From: Hippopus hippopus
Taxonomy: Eukaryota; Mollusca; Bivalvia; Cardiida; Cardiidae
Reading direction: 5' to 3'
DNA length: 64,000 bases
Assembly: GCA_946811185.2 (NCBI GenBank)
Contig: OX328102.1
Span: forward strand, 48,895,619-48,959,618
Below are positions 1-11,119 of this stretch, in pieces (the stretch's first letter is position 1; each line of letters begins with the position of its first letter). A model generated the notes under the pieces. The model did no database searches. It was not told the DNA's origin and worked only from the letters and a program-made list of their open reading frames with translations. A program made the translations under genes and the position numbers.

Positions 1-1760
1 TCCTTAAAATTCATTTTTCTGGCAGCGACTAATACTTTGACCTTCTACACAATAACAGATTGTCATCTTCACAAAATTTCCCATCCTATGATTGGTATAA
101 ATGAAATTTAAATTCATTTTAACACCTGCTTTGATTTTTGACTGCTGTTGGGCCTTTAAGTGTCACAGGCGAACACTAAAGACCCTGATCTAGTTGTGCA
201 CAATTTTACTAAGTCTTATTTTGTTCTGCATCCTGTACAGAATTTTATTCTGCATCCTGCACAGAATTTTATTCACACTGTTTCAATATCGAGGACTTTC
301 TTATAAGTAAGAGTTTGCTTCAATATTAAAAAAAAGATAAAGTCTTATAGCCAACACAGAAATGGAAAAAAATTATCTGCAAATGACGATCGCATTTTAA
401 GAACAGAATGGCCTGTGAACACCTTACATCTATGAAACATCGAGGAGACAATGCGAATAAGTCAAAAGAGTTTATGTTAGAGAGAGAGAGAGAGAGAGAG
501 AGAGGGGATCTAAATATATTTGGATGAGAGACAAGTGATGCTATTAGCAACGACCTGTTTTTGTTGACAAGAATAAGATTACATATGACGTTCTCTATAC
601 AAAAAACTGTGACAACTGACAATCAGTGATTGAATTGTTTGTGTTATTGCTACGAATTAAATAGACATTTCTTATTTATAAAATGCACCGGTGTTAAATC
701 AAACAAACAGGTCGGTGTGACGGGTTTTTTCCTTGATTTTCAGACTGGGTCAAAGCAAGGAATTAGGTTTTTTGGAGAGAGAGAGAGAGAGAGGGGGGGG
801 GTCTTTAAAAAAAAGTTCACACTGCTCATTAGACGCCAATAGATGTAGTATTAGTTAAATATAACAGAAAACCGTAGTGATAACGTTAGAACTATATCTG
901 TTGGAACTGATATAATCAGGGTTGAATAGCAACCTAATGTATATTGAAAGAGACTCATACAGGATTAGAGATCTGCCATACTGGATTGGTTATGCTGTAT
1001 CCTTCAGAGTCAGCGGCCTGCGAGACAGACAGACAGACAGACAGAGAGACAGACTGGTAGGAGAAGACTTTCGAAAACATTTTGAGCTAAAGAAATATTG
1101 CTCATCAACCAAATCCCATCCAATGAGATTGCCCATTATTTACTAAATATTCTGTCGGTTTGGAACAGTTTATTAGAAGTTAATGATGTTTTCTTGTTGG
1201 AGGGGGGGTTCATACCTGTAAACAGTTATCTTTTTGAAACTAGTCACAGTTCTGCCACCCCCTTCGGTCATTACCAGTACTACCAGTCATTTCTCTGCTC
1301 ATAAGCCCTCCAGCCTTTTTGCTATCCTTGCAACCCTGAACGCCAAGGAGAAAGGGGATCAAACCTGCACTCCCCCCACCCTCCTGTAAGGAACGTTCTT
1401 AATATCATATTGTCGGAAAATTTTGAAAATTTCGAAACTTAGTTACGGATTAAAATGATTATTGAGGAAACTCTTATATATGTTGTGGTTTTAGAAGCAT
1501 ATTCACAAAGATATGTCTGAAAAGTGTAAAAAATATATTGCCTAAGATATGTGACAATATGGATGGATGAACTGCCCGGAAAAAAAAACAGAGCGAAAAA
1601 GATAAAATATAGGAAATTAAGAGACAGTGAGAATCTGCGCGAGAAAGATAAAGAACAGGAGGTGAATGGACAGAGAGGGAGAGAGCGAGCATATATATCC
1701 ATACAAACCTTTGGACATATGTCGAATAATATATAAATTAAAGATTTTGACCATTACGAG
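1..1760. other. Intergenic, no gene seen; repeats and microsatellites
   Basis: I see no supportable gene here. Positions 18-165 carry one end of a MITE family (called F2 here) whose hallmark is CAATAACAGATTGTCATC; fuller copies lie at 21963-22396 and 63566-63930. GA microsatellites lie at about 478-505 and 774-797, and an ACAG run at about 1023-1046. Positions 540-780 are a partial copy of the large dispersed repeat described at 1770-5050. Short reading frames here are compositional. Confidence 0.6.
540..780 (+). repeat. Partial copy of large dispersed repeat
   Basis: This stretch matches about 2740-2950 in the same orientation (shared blocks include ACCGGTGTT and CAGACTGGGTCA). It also matches the reverse complement of about 8200-8370. 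It is bounded on both sides by GA microsatellites. Confidence 0.6.
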
Positions 1761-2517
1761 ATTATTCCCTACCATATTGTTCAAATCGTGCAATCACAAC
1801 GACTGCCACCAGCCTTTCCCCCCGCACAATCGACTTTTGACGTGTCTGCAGCAGACGACTCTTGAAAGCAGTGTGAAAAAAAAAAGATTTTAATTACAAC
1901 GAGCAATCTTTCCTTTTGTCTCAGTTTTGTGCAAAAAGTGCAATCTACATGTACCACGCAAATTAAAAATCAATATGTTTCGAGTCACTAAAGAAACGTC
2001 TACAGTAAAGAAAGTTTTTACGTATGTAAAACGAGGTATGTGTTAAGAAATAAAAGACTTTTAAAACTGACAAAACGCTTAAAATGGGACAGAAAATAAT
2101 GATGAACTACAATTTCTTGCTGACAAGATTATGAATTAAAGTATGACTAATTAGTCTCAACGTACTACGTCCTCGCAATGATACACTCACTCTCAACTTT
2201 TGCAGGACATGTTTCGACCTTTTAGAAATTATACATGTTAGCCAACTTAACCACTCCTACCCGAATCTACACGGTTCACAAATAATAGACATAACTCTGA
2301 GTTATACACGTTTATGTTGCTGAGTTGGGCCTGAACCGTCGTGTCGGCTAAGGGTTTTAGAATGTTCCTAAATATCTTAAGTGAAATGCGTATCAACTAA
2401 CGAACTGATATTAAGTCAGAAAATGAAAATGAGACTATTAGCGGGTTTGAACAAAATAAAGAGACTTAACACATCCCAGGATACAGTACCTTGTTCTAAT
2501 AGATAAGATATCCTGTT

Positions 2518-2730
2518 TGGTTCAGTTGTAAAGTGTAGAACTCGTGACTTGGAGACCTTGGATTCGAGCCTCACTGGATCCACTGGGTTTTTCGTGGGAG
2601 TTTCCTTGGGTAGGACACTTCAGAGCCTTACCCTAGTGTTGGTGAAACCCAGGAAATACATGAATGTGTGATGTCACTGTGATATGACTTAAATTGTGTT
2701 TAAGGCGACATAGAACACCATTCAATCGAT
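2518..2730 (+). mobile_element. tRNA-headed SINE, family 3
   Basis: The head resembles a tRNA promoter with a B-box-like GATTCGAGCC. The body (CCTTGGGTAGGACACTTCAGAGC) and tail (ATATGACTTAAATTG) match minus-strand copies at 49980-50190 and 58778-59030. It interrupts the left arm of the large inverted repeat, since the right arm lacks it. Confidence 0.65.
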
Positions 2731-3097
2731 CTTATTGATATGATAATAATAAGTGTGACGTTCGCTACAGAAAACTGTTACACTCTCAGTCATTTAGTAA
2801 TTGAGTCGTTTGTGTTATTGCTGAGAATGAAAAAGACCTTTCACAAATACTAATACCACCGGTGTTCAATCAAACAGACACACCGCTGTAACAGACGGTT
2901 TTTGTTTCAATCCCAGACTGGGTCATAACTAAAAATTACGTGAATAGTACTATGGCAAGGGATGACTGTTAGGAAGAGTGAGGGTTCAGATACACGAATA
3001 TTCATGTCGTCCATGGTAATACATATATTCGAAAACCCGCTGACATGGTCTTAGACCTTGTATAAGTAATCAGTCATCAACCATCACCATTTTTTTT

Positions 3098-3357
3098 AGC
3101 CCGGCCGGGTGGCTCAGTGGTTAGCATATCTGACTTGTGACCTGGAGGTTGCAGGTTCGATACCCGGTTGCGGCGAACTTTCTTTCTGGCGATTTTTTGC
3201 CTCTCACCTCTGATGTATGCGAGGAAAGTAGTCAGTGGCCTTGGAAAGAAAGTTGTGTCAACACTGGTGTGAGAAAGCCAGGAAACACATGGGTGCGTCA
3301 CTGACCACCATGATATGACCTAAGCTGTTAAAATGGCGTAAACTCCAATACAAACAA
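3098..3357 (+). mobile_element. tRNA-headed SINE, family 1
   Basis: The A-box-like GTGGCTCAGTGGTTAG and B-box GGTTCGATACC are followed by a conserved body and the tail TGACCTAAGCTGTTAAAATG. The sequence ATCACCATTTT flanks both ends (3083-3093 and 3358-3368), an 11-bp target-site duplication. Other copies are at 24128-30398 (split), 34380-34655, 59647-59897 and 60600-60858. Confidence 0.85.
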
Positions 3358-3855
3358 ATCACCATTTTCATTTAATAACAGCCAAAACATTTAAATGAGG
3401 CAGAAAATTATACCGATTATAAATTCATGCCGATAAGATTATAAATCAAGTTATCACTGATAACTCCTAACCTATCACATCCTCACAATGACACACTCAC
3501 ACTTAACTTCTGTGTGAATATGCATAGTTGGTAGCGGTCTGATTAAGTTCAATCTGAATCACCAATATTTTCATAGCTTTAACATGTGGCGAGTGAACAG
3601 AACAGGCCCAGATCTTATTGCGAAAATGAATAGTCTGATTCTGAATTTCACTGGTCGAAAATGTCTGGTGCAATATTTTCTAACTGATTCATATAGCAAC
3701 ATCTCGAATTCCTTGCTTAAATTCCACGAACATTCCAGTCATGTAAACCTGTTGTACTTAACAGAAAGCTAGACTTGCAATAAATACAGCATTTCAAGTC
3801 TTTCAAGACTAAAGAAACATTACATCGTTTTAGCTATTTTCTTTTTTCAGACTGG

Positions 3856-4980
3856 TCTAATTTAATTGTCCACTCCGGAGAAGCGGAGATTCACACTAGT
3901 TTAATCTTCGAGGCCCTTCACAATATTTTTATCATATTCAATCAAACTGAATTACCATTTCAACAAAAAATCCAATTATTTGATTCTTTAGTTTCTTCAA
4001 TATTAAACTACTCAAGCGAAGTATGGGTACATGTAACCCCAGATATAGAACTGGTTCACACCAAATTTTGTAGAAAAATACTTAACATTAAACAATCAAC
4101 CAACCGCGACGCACTCTTTGGAGAATTGGGACGAGTCCCAGTGTACATTCATAGAAAAATAACTATGTTAAAATACTGGATAAAAATATTAAAATTAACA
4201 AGAAAATAGACTCTTACATAAAACTTACATCATGTTAAAAAACGGAAATAATTGGGCACACAATATAAAGCAAATTCTAATCGAACATGATCTATCATTT
4301 ATCTGGGAACATCAAACAAATATACGCATCGAGTTAGAGCCGATAAAATTTCATATTCTACAAATATATTACAAGCGTTGGTATCATTCGATTAATAACT
4401 CCCCGCGACTCCAGTGCTATTCTCTTTATAAAAACTCCTTTGAATTTGAACAATATCTTAACATAATAAAAGTCCCTAAATTCAGAATAGCCTTAACATG
4501 ATTTAGAATTTCTGCTCATAATCTAGCCATAGAACAAGGACGATATATTGAACAACCTAGGAATCTACGCATCTGTGAAAATTGTAATCAAAATATAATT
4601 GAAAATGAATTCCACTTCTTGCTAAATTGCCCAAAATATACTCATCTACGACAAAAATATTTTAAACATTACTATTACTTATGGCCGAATGAACACAAAT
4701 TCATTAACCTTTTAACAGAAACTTCAACAACAGTTATTAATAACCTAACTAAATTTATTTATTATGCCACGTTATTAAGAAATTAGTTTGTGCTTAAAGC
4801 ATGTACCGGTATGAGTTTTTCTAATTGAATACTTCTGTTATCTCTACATATTTGTATTAATTTTTGCTTTTTCCACATACTTTATGCTCTTCATGTAAAT
4901 CCATGTTCTCTAAGTATTTTGCCTTATTTGCCATGAACATGTACTTGTTTAACGCAATAAAATGTTGAACGAATGAATTT
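3856..4980 (+). mobile_element. 5'-truncated LINE, C-terminal RT part (L2/CR1-like)
   Basis: Conceptual translation in shifting frames gives the C-terminal part of a non-LTR reverse transcriptase, including SSILNYSSEVWVH near 3990-4030. A terminal Cys-rich segment follows, with CENCN then IENEFHFLLNCPKY near 4575-4640, a hallmark of L2/CR1-type ORF2 ends. Stops and frameshifts are present (for example near 4207 and 4499), and no complete polymerase core is seen. The 3' end near 4960-4980 has AATAAA and a GAATGAAT-type tail. It sits at an interruption of the large repeat whose other arm is uninterrupted, so this is a 5'-truncated retroinsertion. Clade is inferred from the C-terminal motif only. 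Confidence 0.7.
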
Positions 4981-5050
4981 ATGTAAGTTTCAGTCAGTGT
5001 TTGATTCAAAATGCATGAAAAACATAGCAAACATTTAAATGAAAGAAAGC

Positions 5051-5895
5051 TACTTTCAACTAAATATTAAACTTTTATAATACAAAGACCTTTTAAATAC
5101 ACTACGTCTATCGGGAGAACTAAGCGAAAAAGTCAGTGGAGTCTATGTTGAAGTGATAGAGCGAGACGAACAGAGAGACAGAAACAGAGAAAACAATGCT
5201 TATATCATTTTTAGACCATTTTCAAACTGTAGGAATCTGATTTTATATTGATTTCTCAACAGGAAACAGGTCGAGGCTGATATAAACTCCAATACCCGGT
5301 CGATTGCGTTGTCTAGGCCATCTAACGTATTGGCTAGAATGATATAAACTTATCAGACAGAAAAAATGGAAACTGTAATCAAGCAGACACGTATGTGTGA
5401 AAGATCACAAGTTCGATTCCTGACTAAGTCATACTAAGGAACTGACATTCGGGTTTTTGGTGTTGAAGACATTTAAAACACTGTTGCAAGGAAGGAATGA
5501 TAGACTTAGCAAGAGGTTGGGAAACATAAATATTTGAACAGCCGTCATTATATAGTGAAAAACTGTTCGCAAGCCCTCAAACCCTAAACAAGCGATCAGT
5601 CCTACGTCATGACTCGAGTTCTAAATCTTTATGAATGCAGTGCTAGATGCTTATTCAGGTCCTCTAAATTACGCACCTGTTTACATCATCATTGGGAGGA
5701 TTAACCTGTTTATTTTTTTCAGAATTGTTACAAATACGTACTACCTTATTCATGGTAAAATGCAATTCACAAAACTGAAATAACCAAATGACTTCCAAAC
5801 AAGAATTAGACAAACATCAATATTTTGTAGATATTGGTGAAAATATATATGAGGATAACGATAGCAATGAATGAATGAGTCCTGTTTTTAGGCTC
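5051..5895. other. Intergenic, no gene seen
   Basis: No gene is supported. About 5250-5640 shows a diverged copy of the dispersed repeat, comparable with about 2880-3040 (shared run around ACTGACATTCGGGTTTTTGG). Confidence 0.4.
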
Positions 5896-6208
5896 AACAT
5901 TCCTGGTAACTCAGTCGGTAGCGTGCAGGACTTGAGAACAGGGGGTCGTGGGTTCGATCCTTGGCTCGGCCAATTCCCTTCCTAGGATTGATTATAGTCA
6001 TTGCGACAGGATTCATTCCTCTCCCTTCGCTGACCATTGTCTCGACGATGATTATTTGGGAAAGCAGCCAGTGGCTTGGAAAGAAAACTTTGCGGAGTGA
6101 TGGTAAAAGAGACTCCAGGAAAGCATGGATAGGTGCACTGGCCGCCGCGATACAGCTGAAATAATCTTGAAAATGGCGTTAAACACCATACAGTCAATCA
6201 ACCAACCA
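5896..6208 (+). mobile_element. tRNA-headed SINE, family 2
   Basis: The A-box-like GGTAACTCAGTCGGTAGCG and B-box GGGTTCGATCC are followed by a conserved body (GCCAGTGGCTTGGAAAG, TGCACTGGCCGC). The tail is AAAATGGCGTTAAACACC. A full minus-strand copy is at 39775-40085 and a 3'-truncated copy at 58109-58312. The SINE interrupts a diverged copy of the large repeat. Confidence 0.8.
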
Positions 6209-6916
6209 ATCAGGAGAATATGTAGCAACCTACAGACGTGTGCAAATTTGGACTTCACGAGTTGACCATAGAAATGTAAAAGTAATCAAGTATTAATTAA
6301 CGTGATGTACCTATTAACATTCAAAAGCCTGTAAAAAGTGACAAAACACTTGATTAGGGAAGAAGACTTTATCGATCACAAGTTCTTGCTGATAAGATGA
6401 TGAATAAATTCATGATTATTTAATCCCGACCTTTAACGCCCTCACAATGATACTCTCACTGTTAAAATTATGCAGGACATGTTTCGCCGTACATATATCA
6501 TAAGTATGTTGTTAGCAGTCTGTATACAGCACAATATGAATCTACGCAGCTCAAAAATATCTTGTTAGCTTTAATACGCAATCTATGAGTGAAAATAGTG
6601 CGGATCCTGGTCTTATTTCATGATTGCATGAGCTGATTCGGATATTTACTGTTGACAATTTCAGTTGCTTTTTTTCCTCACTATCTAGTTCATATATGTT
6701 AAAACTGTCAAGCATGTTGTACGTAGCGGAAAGCGAGTATTCCTTTAGAATAAGGTTTTCAATTGTTTCAGTGTACGATTTTTAAACACAACGTTACAAT
6801 ATTTAGGACGTCCGTATAAGTCAATTTATGCTTCGAAATTAGAGAGAGAGAGAGAGAGAGAGAACATACAAATGGAAGAAATCTATATTCAAATGATGAT
6901 TCGACTGACTTTTATA

Positions 6917-7243
6917 ATGGAATTTATTCAAAGTCAGTTAATTAGGAATTTTCGTGTTTTCTCTGTCGCAGTTATTTTTCTCGGTCTTCTTTCTAAAACG
7001 CAGTGTTTTAAATCATTACCAAACAGCCTTACGTCATGGAGAACCAGATTCAACCAACACCTGAATTGGAAAATGGACTTTGATGGTCACAAAATACAGA
7101 TGATTCCTAGGAAATGGCGAAAACTTGCCTGTCGCAAATTGGGTTGGGAAAATTTGACTATGTCGCGTAAGATAAAATCGGCACGTTACCCTAAACTTTC
7201 TCTATTTTTCACTGTTAAGATGGTATTTAATTTGGAAAATTAA
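6917..7243 (+). CDS. Candidate small secreted protein, function unknown
   Basis: A 108-codon uninterrupted frame from an ATG at 6917. I prefer this start to the upstream ATG at 6872 because it puts a signal-like segment near the N terminus: basic residues QLIRNFR, then the hydrophobic run VFSVAVIFLGLLS and a possible cleavage before or after KTQC. The remainder is strongly basic (RKWRKLACRKLGW), with few cysteines and no domain I recognise. A GA microsatellite lies just upstream at 6840-6863. An internal GTAAGA near 7168 could be a splice donor, in which case the true coding part would be shorter. It could equally be a chance frame in AT-rich DNA, as no homologue or transcript evidence is available from sequence alone. 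Confidence 0.22.
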   Translation: MEFIQSQLIRNFRVFSVAVIFLGLLSKTQCFKSLPNSLTSWRTRFNQHLNWKMDFDGHKIQMIPRKWRKLACRKLGWENLTMSRKIKSARYPKLSLFFTVKMVFNLEN

Positions 7244-7419
7244 TAATTAAATAATAAATAAATTAATTGGATTCCAATTTGAAATACATATCTCTTTAAC
7301 ATGGACTCCATTGAATTTTTTTCCAAGTTCTTCCGATTGAAACAGTGTGGTCAAAGGTCATTGTATTACAGAAGTCTAATATATAGAGGAAGATAAATTT
7401 CTTTCAGTTCTGTGAATGC

Positions 7420-9340
7420 TACAAGATGTTTTTCATGCATTTTGAAACAAATGCAGACTAGACGGAAACCTCAAAGATTGAAATAGTATGTTTGAAATCC
7501 TTAACGGAGTAGAGAACAACATAATAAACAACATAATAGAAAAAAAAAAAAGAATAAATTAAAGCGATGTAATCTTCGTTAAATCTTTTTACTTGAAAGA
7601 CTTTATTTTTACAACACGGGCTTTCTGTTACATACAGCATGTTTATATGATTGGAATAGCCTTGGAATTTTAGTACAGTATTCGAGATACGCATTATGAA
7701 CAAATTAGTAAGAACAGATTGCACCAGACGTTTGCAAATTGGTCTATTCATTTTCGCTATAAGATCGGGGCCTGTTCTGTTCACTTACAACATGTTAAAA
7801 CTAAGAAAATATTGATGATTCGGGTTGATTTAGATTGGACTAAATAAGACCGCTACCAACCATACATATGGAGAAACATATTCGACAGAACTTAAGTGTG
7901 AGTGTGACGTTGTGAGGACGTGATAGGTCAGGAGTTATCAGTCATAACTTAATTCATAATCTTATCAGCAAGATATTGTGATTGGCATAATTCCCGTCCC
8001 ATTTAGATGCCCTTTTCATCTAATAAAATTATCATGGTTGATGACTGATTAGTTATACAAGGTTTAAGGTCATGCTGTTGGTTTTTCAGATACATTACGA
8101 CGACAATATGTATATGCGTGTATCTGAATCCTAACTCTTGTCCTATCAGTTATCCTTAGTGCCATAGTACTATTTGCTTAATTCCTGGTTATGACCCGAT
8201 CTAGGATAGAACCAAAGACCTGTCACACGGACGTGTCTGTTTGCTTGAACAGCGGTGCTATTGGTTTATAAGAAAAGTCTATTTCAGTCTTAGAAATAAC
8301 ACGAACAATTCAATCACTAAATGACAGAGTGTGTAACAGTTTTCTATAGGGAATGTCATACCTGATCTTATTCTTATCATGTAGAACAGTGCATTGTTTC
8401 CCGGACAATATTTGAAATCTCTTATCTTGTTCAAACCTGCTAACAGTCTCATTTTCTGGCTTCAGATCAGTTTTGTTGGTCGACAAGCGTTTTACTAACA
8501 TTAGGAGGCTTTAGAAATGTTCACAAATACTGAGCTGACACAACGTCTCAGATTCAACTCGGCAAAGTAAATGACATAACGCAGATTTATGTCCATGCTT
8601 TTTGATCCGTGTAGATTCATATCTATAGACTGTATTAGACCTCTAAGGCCTACCAAAAAAAAATCTGTGTTTAGGGTTTCGGTCCGAGATGCTGCAAGTA
8701 GGGGTAAGTAGGGATTTATTATTTTTTTCCAGAAATTTTTTTACATGGACCTTGTACCGAAATCACACCCAACAGGTTTTTTTTCAATCGTAGCGTAAAC
8801 AGTTAGGATCAGCAACATTTTCTAGATAGGGTAGGGAAACCCTAAACACATATTCTTTTTTAGGCCTAATACATGTATAATTTCTGAAAAGCGAACATGT
8901 CTTGCAAAAGTGAAGTGTGAGTGTGTCGTTGCGAGGACGTTATAGGTCGGGACTAATTAGCCATAGCTTAATTCATAATCTTGTCAGCAAGGCTTTGTGG
9001 TCGGTAACATCTGTTTTTGTCCATTTAAGGGTTTTGTCAGTTTTAATAGGCTTTTATTTCTTACTATATACCTCGTGTTACATGCCAGCTTGCTTTCTGT
9101 AGTGAATACGTTTCTTTGGTCGACTCAAATAGTATTGGTTTTAAATTTGCAGTTTTGGTTTACTTTCCTCAGCTGGTAAATAAATGAGACAAAAGGAGAA
9201 TATGCTCGTTAAAATCTTTTTTTTTTTCCACACTGCTTTCAAAAGTCGTCTGCTGCAGACACATCAAAAGTCGACTGTGTTGTGAAAAAGGTTAGTGGCA
9301 GTCATCGTGGTTGCACGTAGGGTATGTTCTAGTAATGATC
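7420..9340 (-). repeat. Large inverted repeat, right arm (uninterrupted)
   Basis: This is the reverse complement of the repeat at 1770-5050, without the SINE and LINE insertions seen there. Together with the left arm it encloses about 2.4 kb. A frame at 7458-7784 and others here are repeat-derived and not counted as genes. Confidence 0.65.
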
Positions 9341-9376
9341 AACATGTATATTTCACATATATGCAATATATTTGAG

Positions 9377-9515
9377 CCATGCTCTGGCAAAAGGGGGGCT
9401 TAATGCATATTCGTGGTGCATTATACCGAGCAAGTCATCACATAATTATGAATCCATAATAGCCACTATTTAAAACAACCTGCTTAATCATGAGGTAGAA
9501 TTTTCTTTTGACAAA
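9377..9515. mobile_element. MITE, family F1, cut by assembly gap
   Basis: It begins with the family end CATGCTCTGGCAAAAGGGGG followed by CTTAATGCAT. It continues with CATATAATTATGGATCCATAA-like internal sequence until the N run at 9516. Other members lie at 18040-18350, 19245-19512, 20954-21214, 21530-21692, 22824-23030, 30610-30856 and 61423-62056. Confidence 0.75.
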
Positions 9516-9715
9516 NNNNNNNNNNNNNNNNNNNNNNNNNNNNNNNNNNNNNNNNNNNNNNNNNNNNNNNNNNNNNNNNNNNNNNNNNNNNNNNNNNNNN
9601 NNNNNNNNNNNNNNNNNNNNNNNNNNNNNNNNNNNNNNNNNNNNNNNNNNNNNNNNNNNNNNNNNNNNNNNNNNNNNNNNNNNNNNNNNNNNNNNNNNNN
9701 NNNNNNNNNNNNNNN
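9516..9715. other. Assembly gap of 200 N
   Basis: Exactly 200 N, a typical scaffolding placeholder, so the true distance is unknown. The gap separates a truncated MITE on the left from a short tandem repeat on the right. Confidence 0.95.
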
Positions 9716-9850
9716 ACTGAAATATTTTTTTCACAATGAATTATTCACAATGAATTAATCACAATGAAAAAAATCACACTGAATTATTTTTTTTCGCAAT
9801 GAATTATTTACAATGAATTATTCTCAAAACAGTATATAACAAATTTTTTA
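9716..9850. repeat. Short tandem repeat, unit like CACAATGAATTATT
   Basis: Imperfect repeats of CACAATGAATTA(TT) follow the gap directly, which suggests the gap was caused by a longer array of this unit. Confidence 0.7.
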
Positions 9851-9898
9851 CAATGCAAATTCGCAAACACCACGAGTTTCATATTTGTTTTCATATTC

Positions 9899-10543
9899 CT
9901 ACCGTTTTGTTGTTTTTTCTTGGTTGTTTTCGCTCTGTCTTTGGGTTTTTTGGGATCTTGAAATCAACGTGATTATCAATGTTTTTCCCCCGTATTTACC
10001 CTGGCCTGTCAATATTGGTGTAGTTGGTTTTTGATCAACTCGCTGTTTCTTGTGGAGATGGTTAGCATCATCCTCAGATTTCCGCTTTGTTGTTTTTTCT
10101 TGGTTGTTTCTCCTCTGGTTGTTTTTTCTTTGGTTGATTTTTTTCTTCACAACACTTACGATAGAATCCACTAACTTGTGAAGATTAGATTTATCAAAGT
10201 CGAACTCCACAGGAATCTTCACAGGAGTTGTTGAAATGCACTGAACCTGTTGGCGTAGTACCTCGATATTTCTACTGAGCTGATCAGTACTTGCGCTTAA
10301 AGTTTTAATTTCCTCCAAATGTCTGTTTAAAGTCTCCAACTGATCTATGATCCGGGTCATCATGCTATCTTGCTTCAAATTTAGCTGCTTTACCTCTTCA
10401 TAAATGTTGTCCAGCACCGTCGCTGGAATGATGGTTGTCGAATTTAACTCTGGTGGCGGATTGATGATTGTCGAATTTATAACTGATGAAAGAACGTCTC
10501 CATTGTTTTCCACTGGTGAAAAAATCGTCCAAGTTGATTTCAT
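9899..10543 (-). CDS. Coiled-coil, Lys-rich protein of Polinton-like element
   Basis: A 214-residue frame with no domain I recognise. Residues about 45-105 form a plausible coiled coil (YEEVKQLNLKQDSMMTR, then LETLNRHLEEIKTLSAS). The region after about 135 is very basic and Asn/Gln-rich with a nuclear-localisation-like KSEDDANHLHKKQRVD. The motif NNQEKTTKR occurs twice, the second time at the very C terminus. A TATA box at 10657-10651 on the same strand supports transcription from this ATG at 10543. It faces away from a plus-strand TATA box at 10865. It may be a structural or nucleic-acid-binding protein of the mobile element; function is inferred only from composition. Confidence 0.45.
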   Translation of the reverse strand: MKSTWTIFSPVENNGDVLSSVINSTIINPPPELNSTTIIPATVLDNIYEEVKQLNLKQDSMMTRIIDQLETLNRHLEEIKTLSASTDQLSRNIEVLRQQVQCISTTPVKIPVEFDFDKSNLHKLVDSIVSVVKKKINQRKNNQRRNNQEKTTKRKSEDDANHLHKKQRVDQKPTTPILTGQGKYGGKTLIITLISRSQKTQRQSENNQEKTTKR

Positions 10544-10650
10544 CTAAGTTGTGCTTCATATTGAAACTGCTTCTGAATATTGATACTGCTTCCAAAGTGA
10601 TCGTTAGCTGAGAACCAAAGAAATGGTGAATGTATGAAAATAACGCTGAG

Positions 10651-10657
10651 CTTTATA
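10651..10657 (-). promoter_or_regulatory. TATA box of minus-strand ORF at 9899-10543
   Basis: On the minus strand the sequence reads TATAAAGCTCAGCGTTATTT, about 110 bp before the ATG at 10543. It closely resembles the plus-strand box at 10865-10870 (TATAAAGCCCAGTGATATTT), so the spacer 10544-10909 looks like a divergent promoter. Confidence 0.5.
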
Positions 10658-10864
10658 CGTTTACAGAGGATTGAAATTTTTAAAGAGTGCGGACCTGGCG
10701 GAAAACACCGGGATTGTACTGTGTGACATTGAAATGGGAGTGGTGAAAAAACACCGATATAACCGTCGATTTGAATGCACAATGTTAATGAAACGCCGAC
10801 GCGGGAAAAAAACATAGGAGAAAAATGACGTCATGGGTCATCTAGTTCAATCCTCCTGTAAAGC

Positions 10865-10870
10865 TATAAA
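10865..10870 (+). promoter_or_regulatory. TATA box of plus-strand ORF at 10910
   Basis: TATAAAGCCCAGTGATATTT lies about 40 bp before an ATG at 10910. It shares the extended downstream motif with the minus-strand box at 10651-10657. Confidence 0.45.
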
Positions 10871-10909
10871 GCCCAGTGATATTTTACATAAAATCATATT
10901 TGTTCCAGA

Positions 10910-11119
10910 ATGGTTCGAATTCTTGTGTGCCCTCACTGTGCAAGCAGATGTCTGATAGAGTGTGGGAAATGTTTTACCATACTTTTTTTACTCTTGTGTT
11001 TTGTTGATTTGCAAAAGAAACAGTTCTTTGTTACTCGTTTTTTCTTCTTTTCGTTGTTTTGCTTTTTTTCTCCTCTTTTAGATCCAAAGTTTGTTGTTTT
11101 CTTAGATTATCGTTTGTAG
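10910..11119 (+). CDS. Short Cys-rich ORF downstream of TATA box, uncertain
   Basis: A 69-codon frame starting at an ATG about 40 bp after a TATA box. The first part has paired cysteines (CPHCASRC and CGKC). The rest is a low-complexity Phe/Leu-rich stretch that overlaps, antisense, the Lys-rich tail of the zinc-knuckle ORF on the other strand. The start may be a genuine gene start of the Polinton-like element that was truncated by a rearrangement. The tail after about residue 30 is probably not real coding sequence. Confidence 0.2.
   Translation: MVRILVCPHCASRCLIECGKCFTILFLLLCFVDLQKKQFFVTRFFFFSLFCFFSPLLDPKFVVFLDYRL

Larger units (their letters stand above)
1770..5050 (+). repeat. Large inverted repeat, left arm (interrupted by SINEs and a LINE)
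   Basis: Blocks of this arm match, in order, the reverse complement of about 7420-9340. Examples are the GACTTTTGACGTGTCTGCAG region near 1830, the GGTTTGAACAAAATAA region near 2445, the AGAAAACTGTTACAC region near 2770 and the AAAATGCATGAAAAACAT region near 5008. Three insertions present only in this arm lengthen it: a SINE at about 2518-2730, a SINE at about 3098-3357 and a LINE fragment at about 3856-4980. No coding capacity is apparent in the repeat itself. Confidence 0.65.

Noticed and set aside
3101..3175. tRNA gene in GCCCGGCCGGGTGGCTCAG
   Set aside because: Recurrent body and tail, target-site duplication and several copies show it is a SINE.
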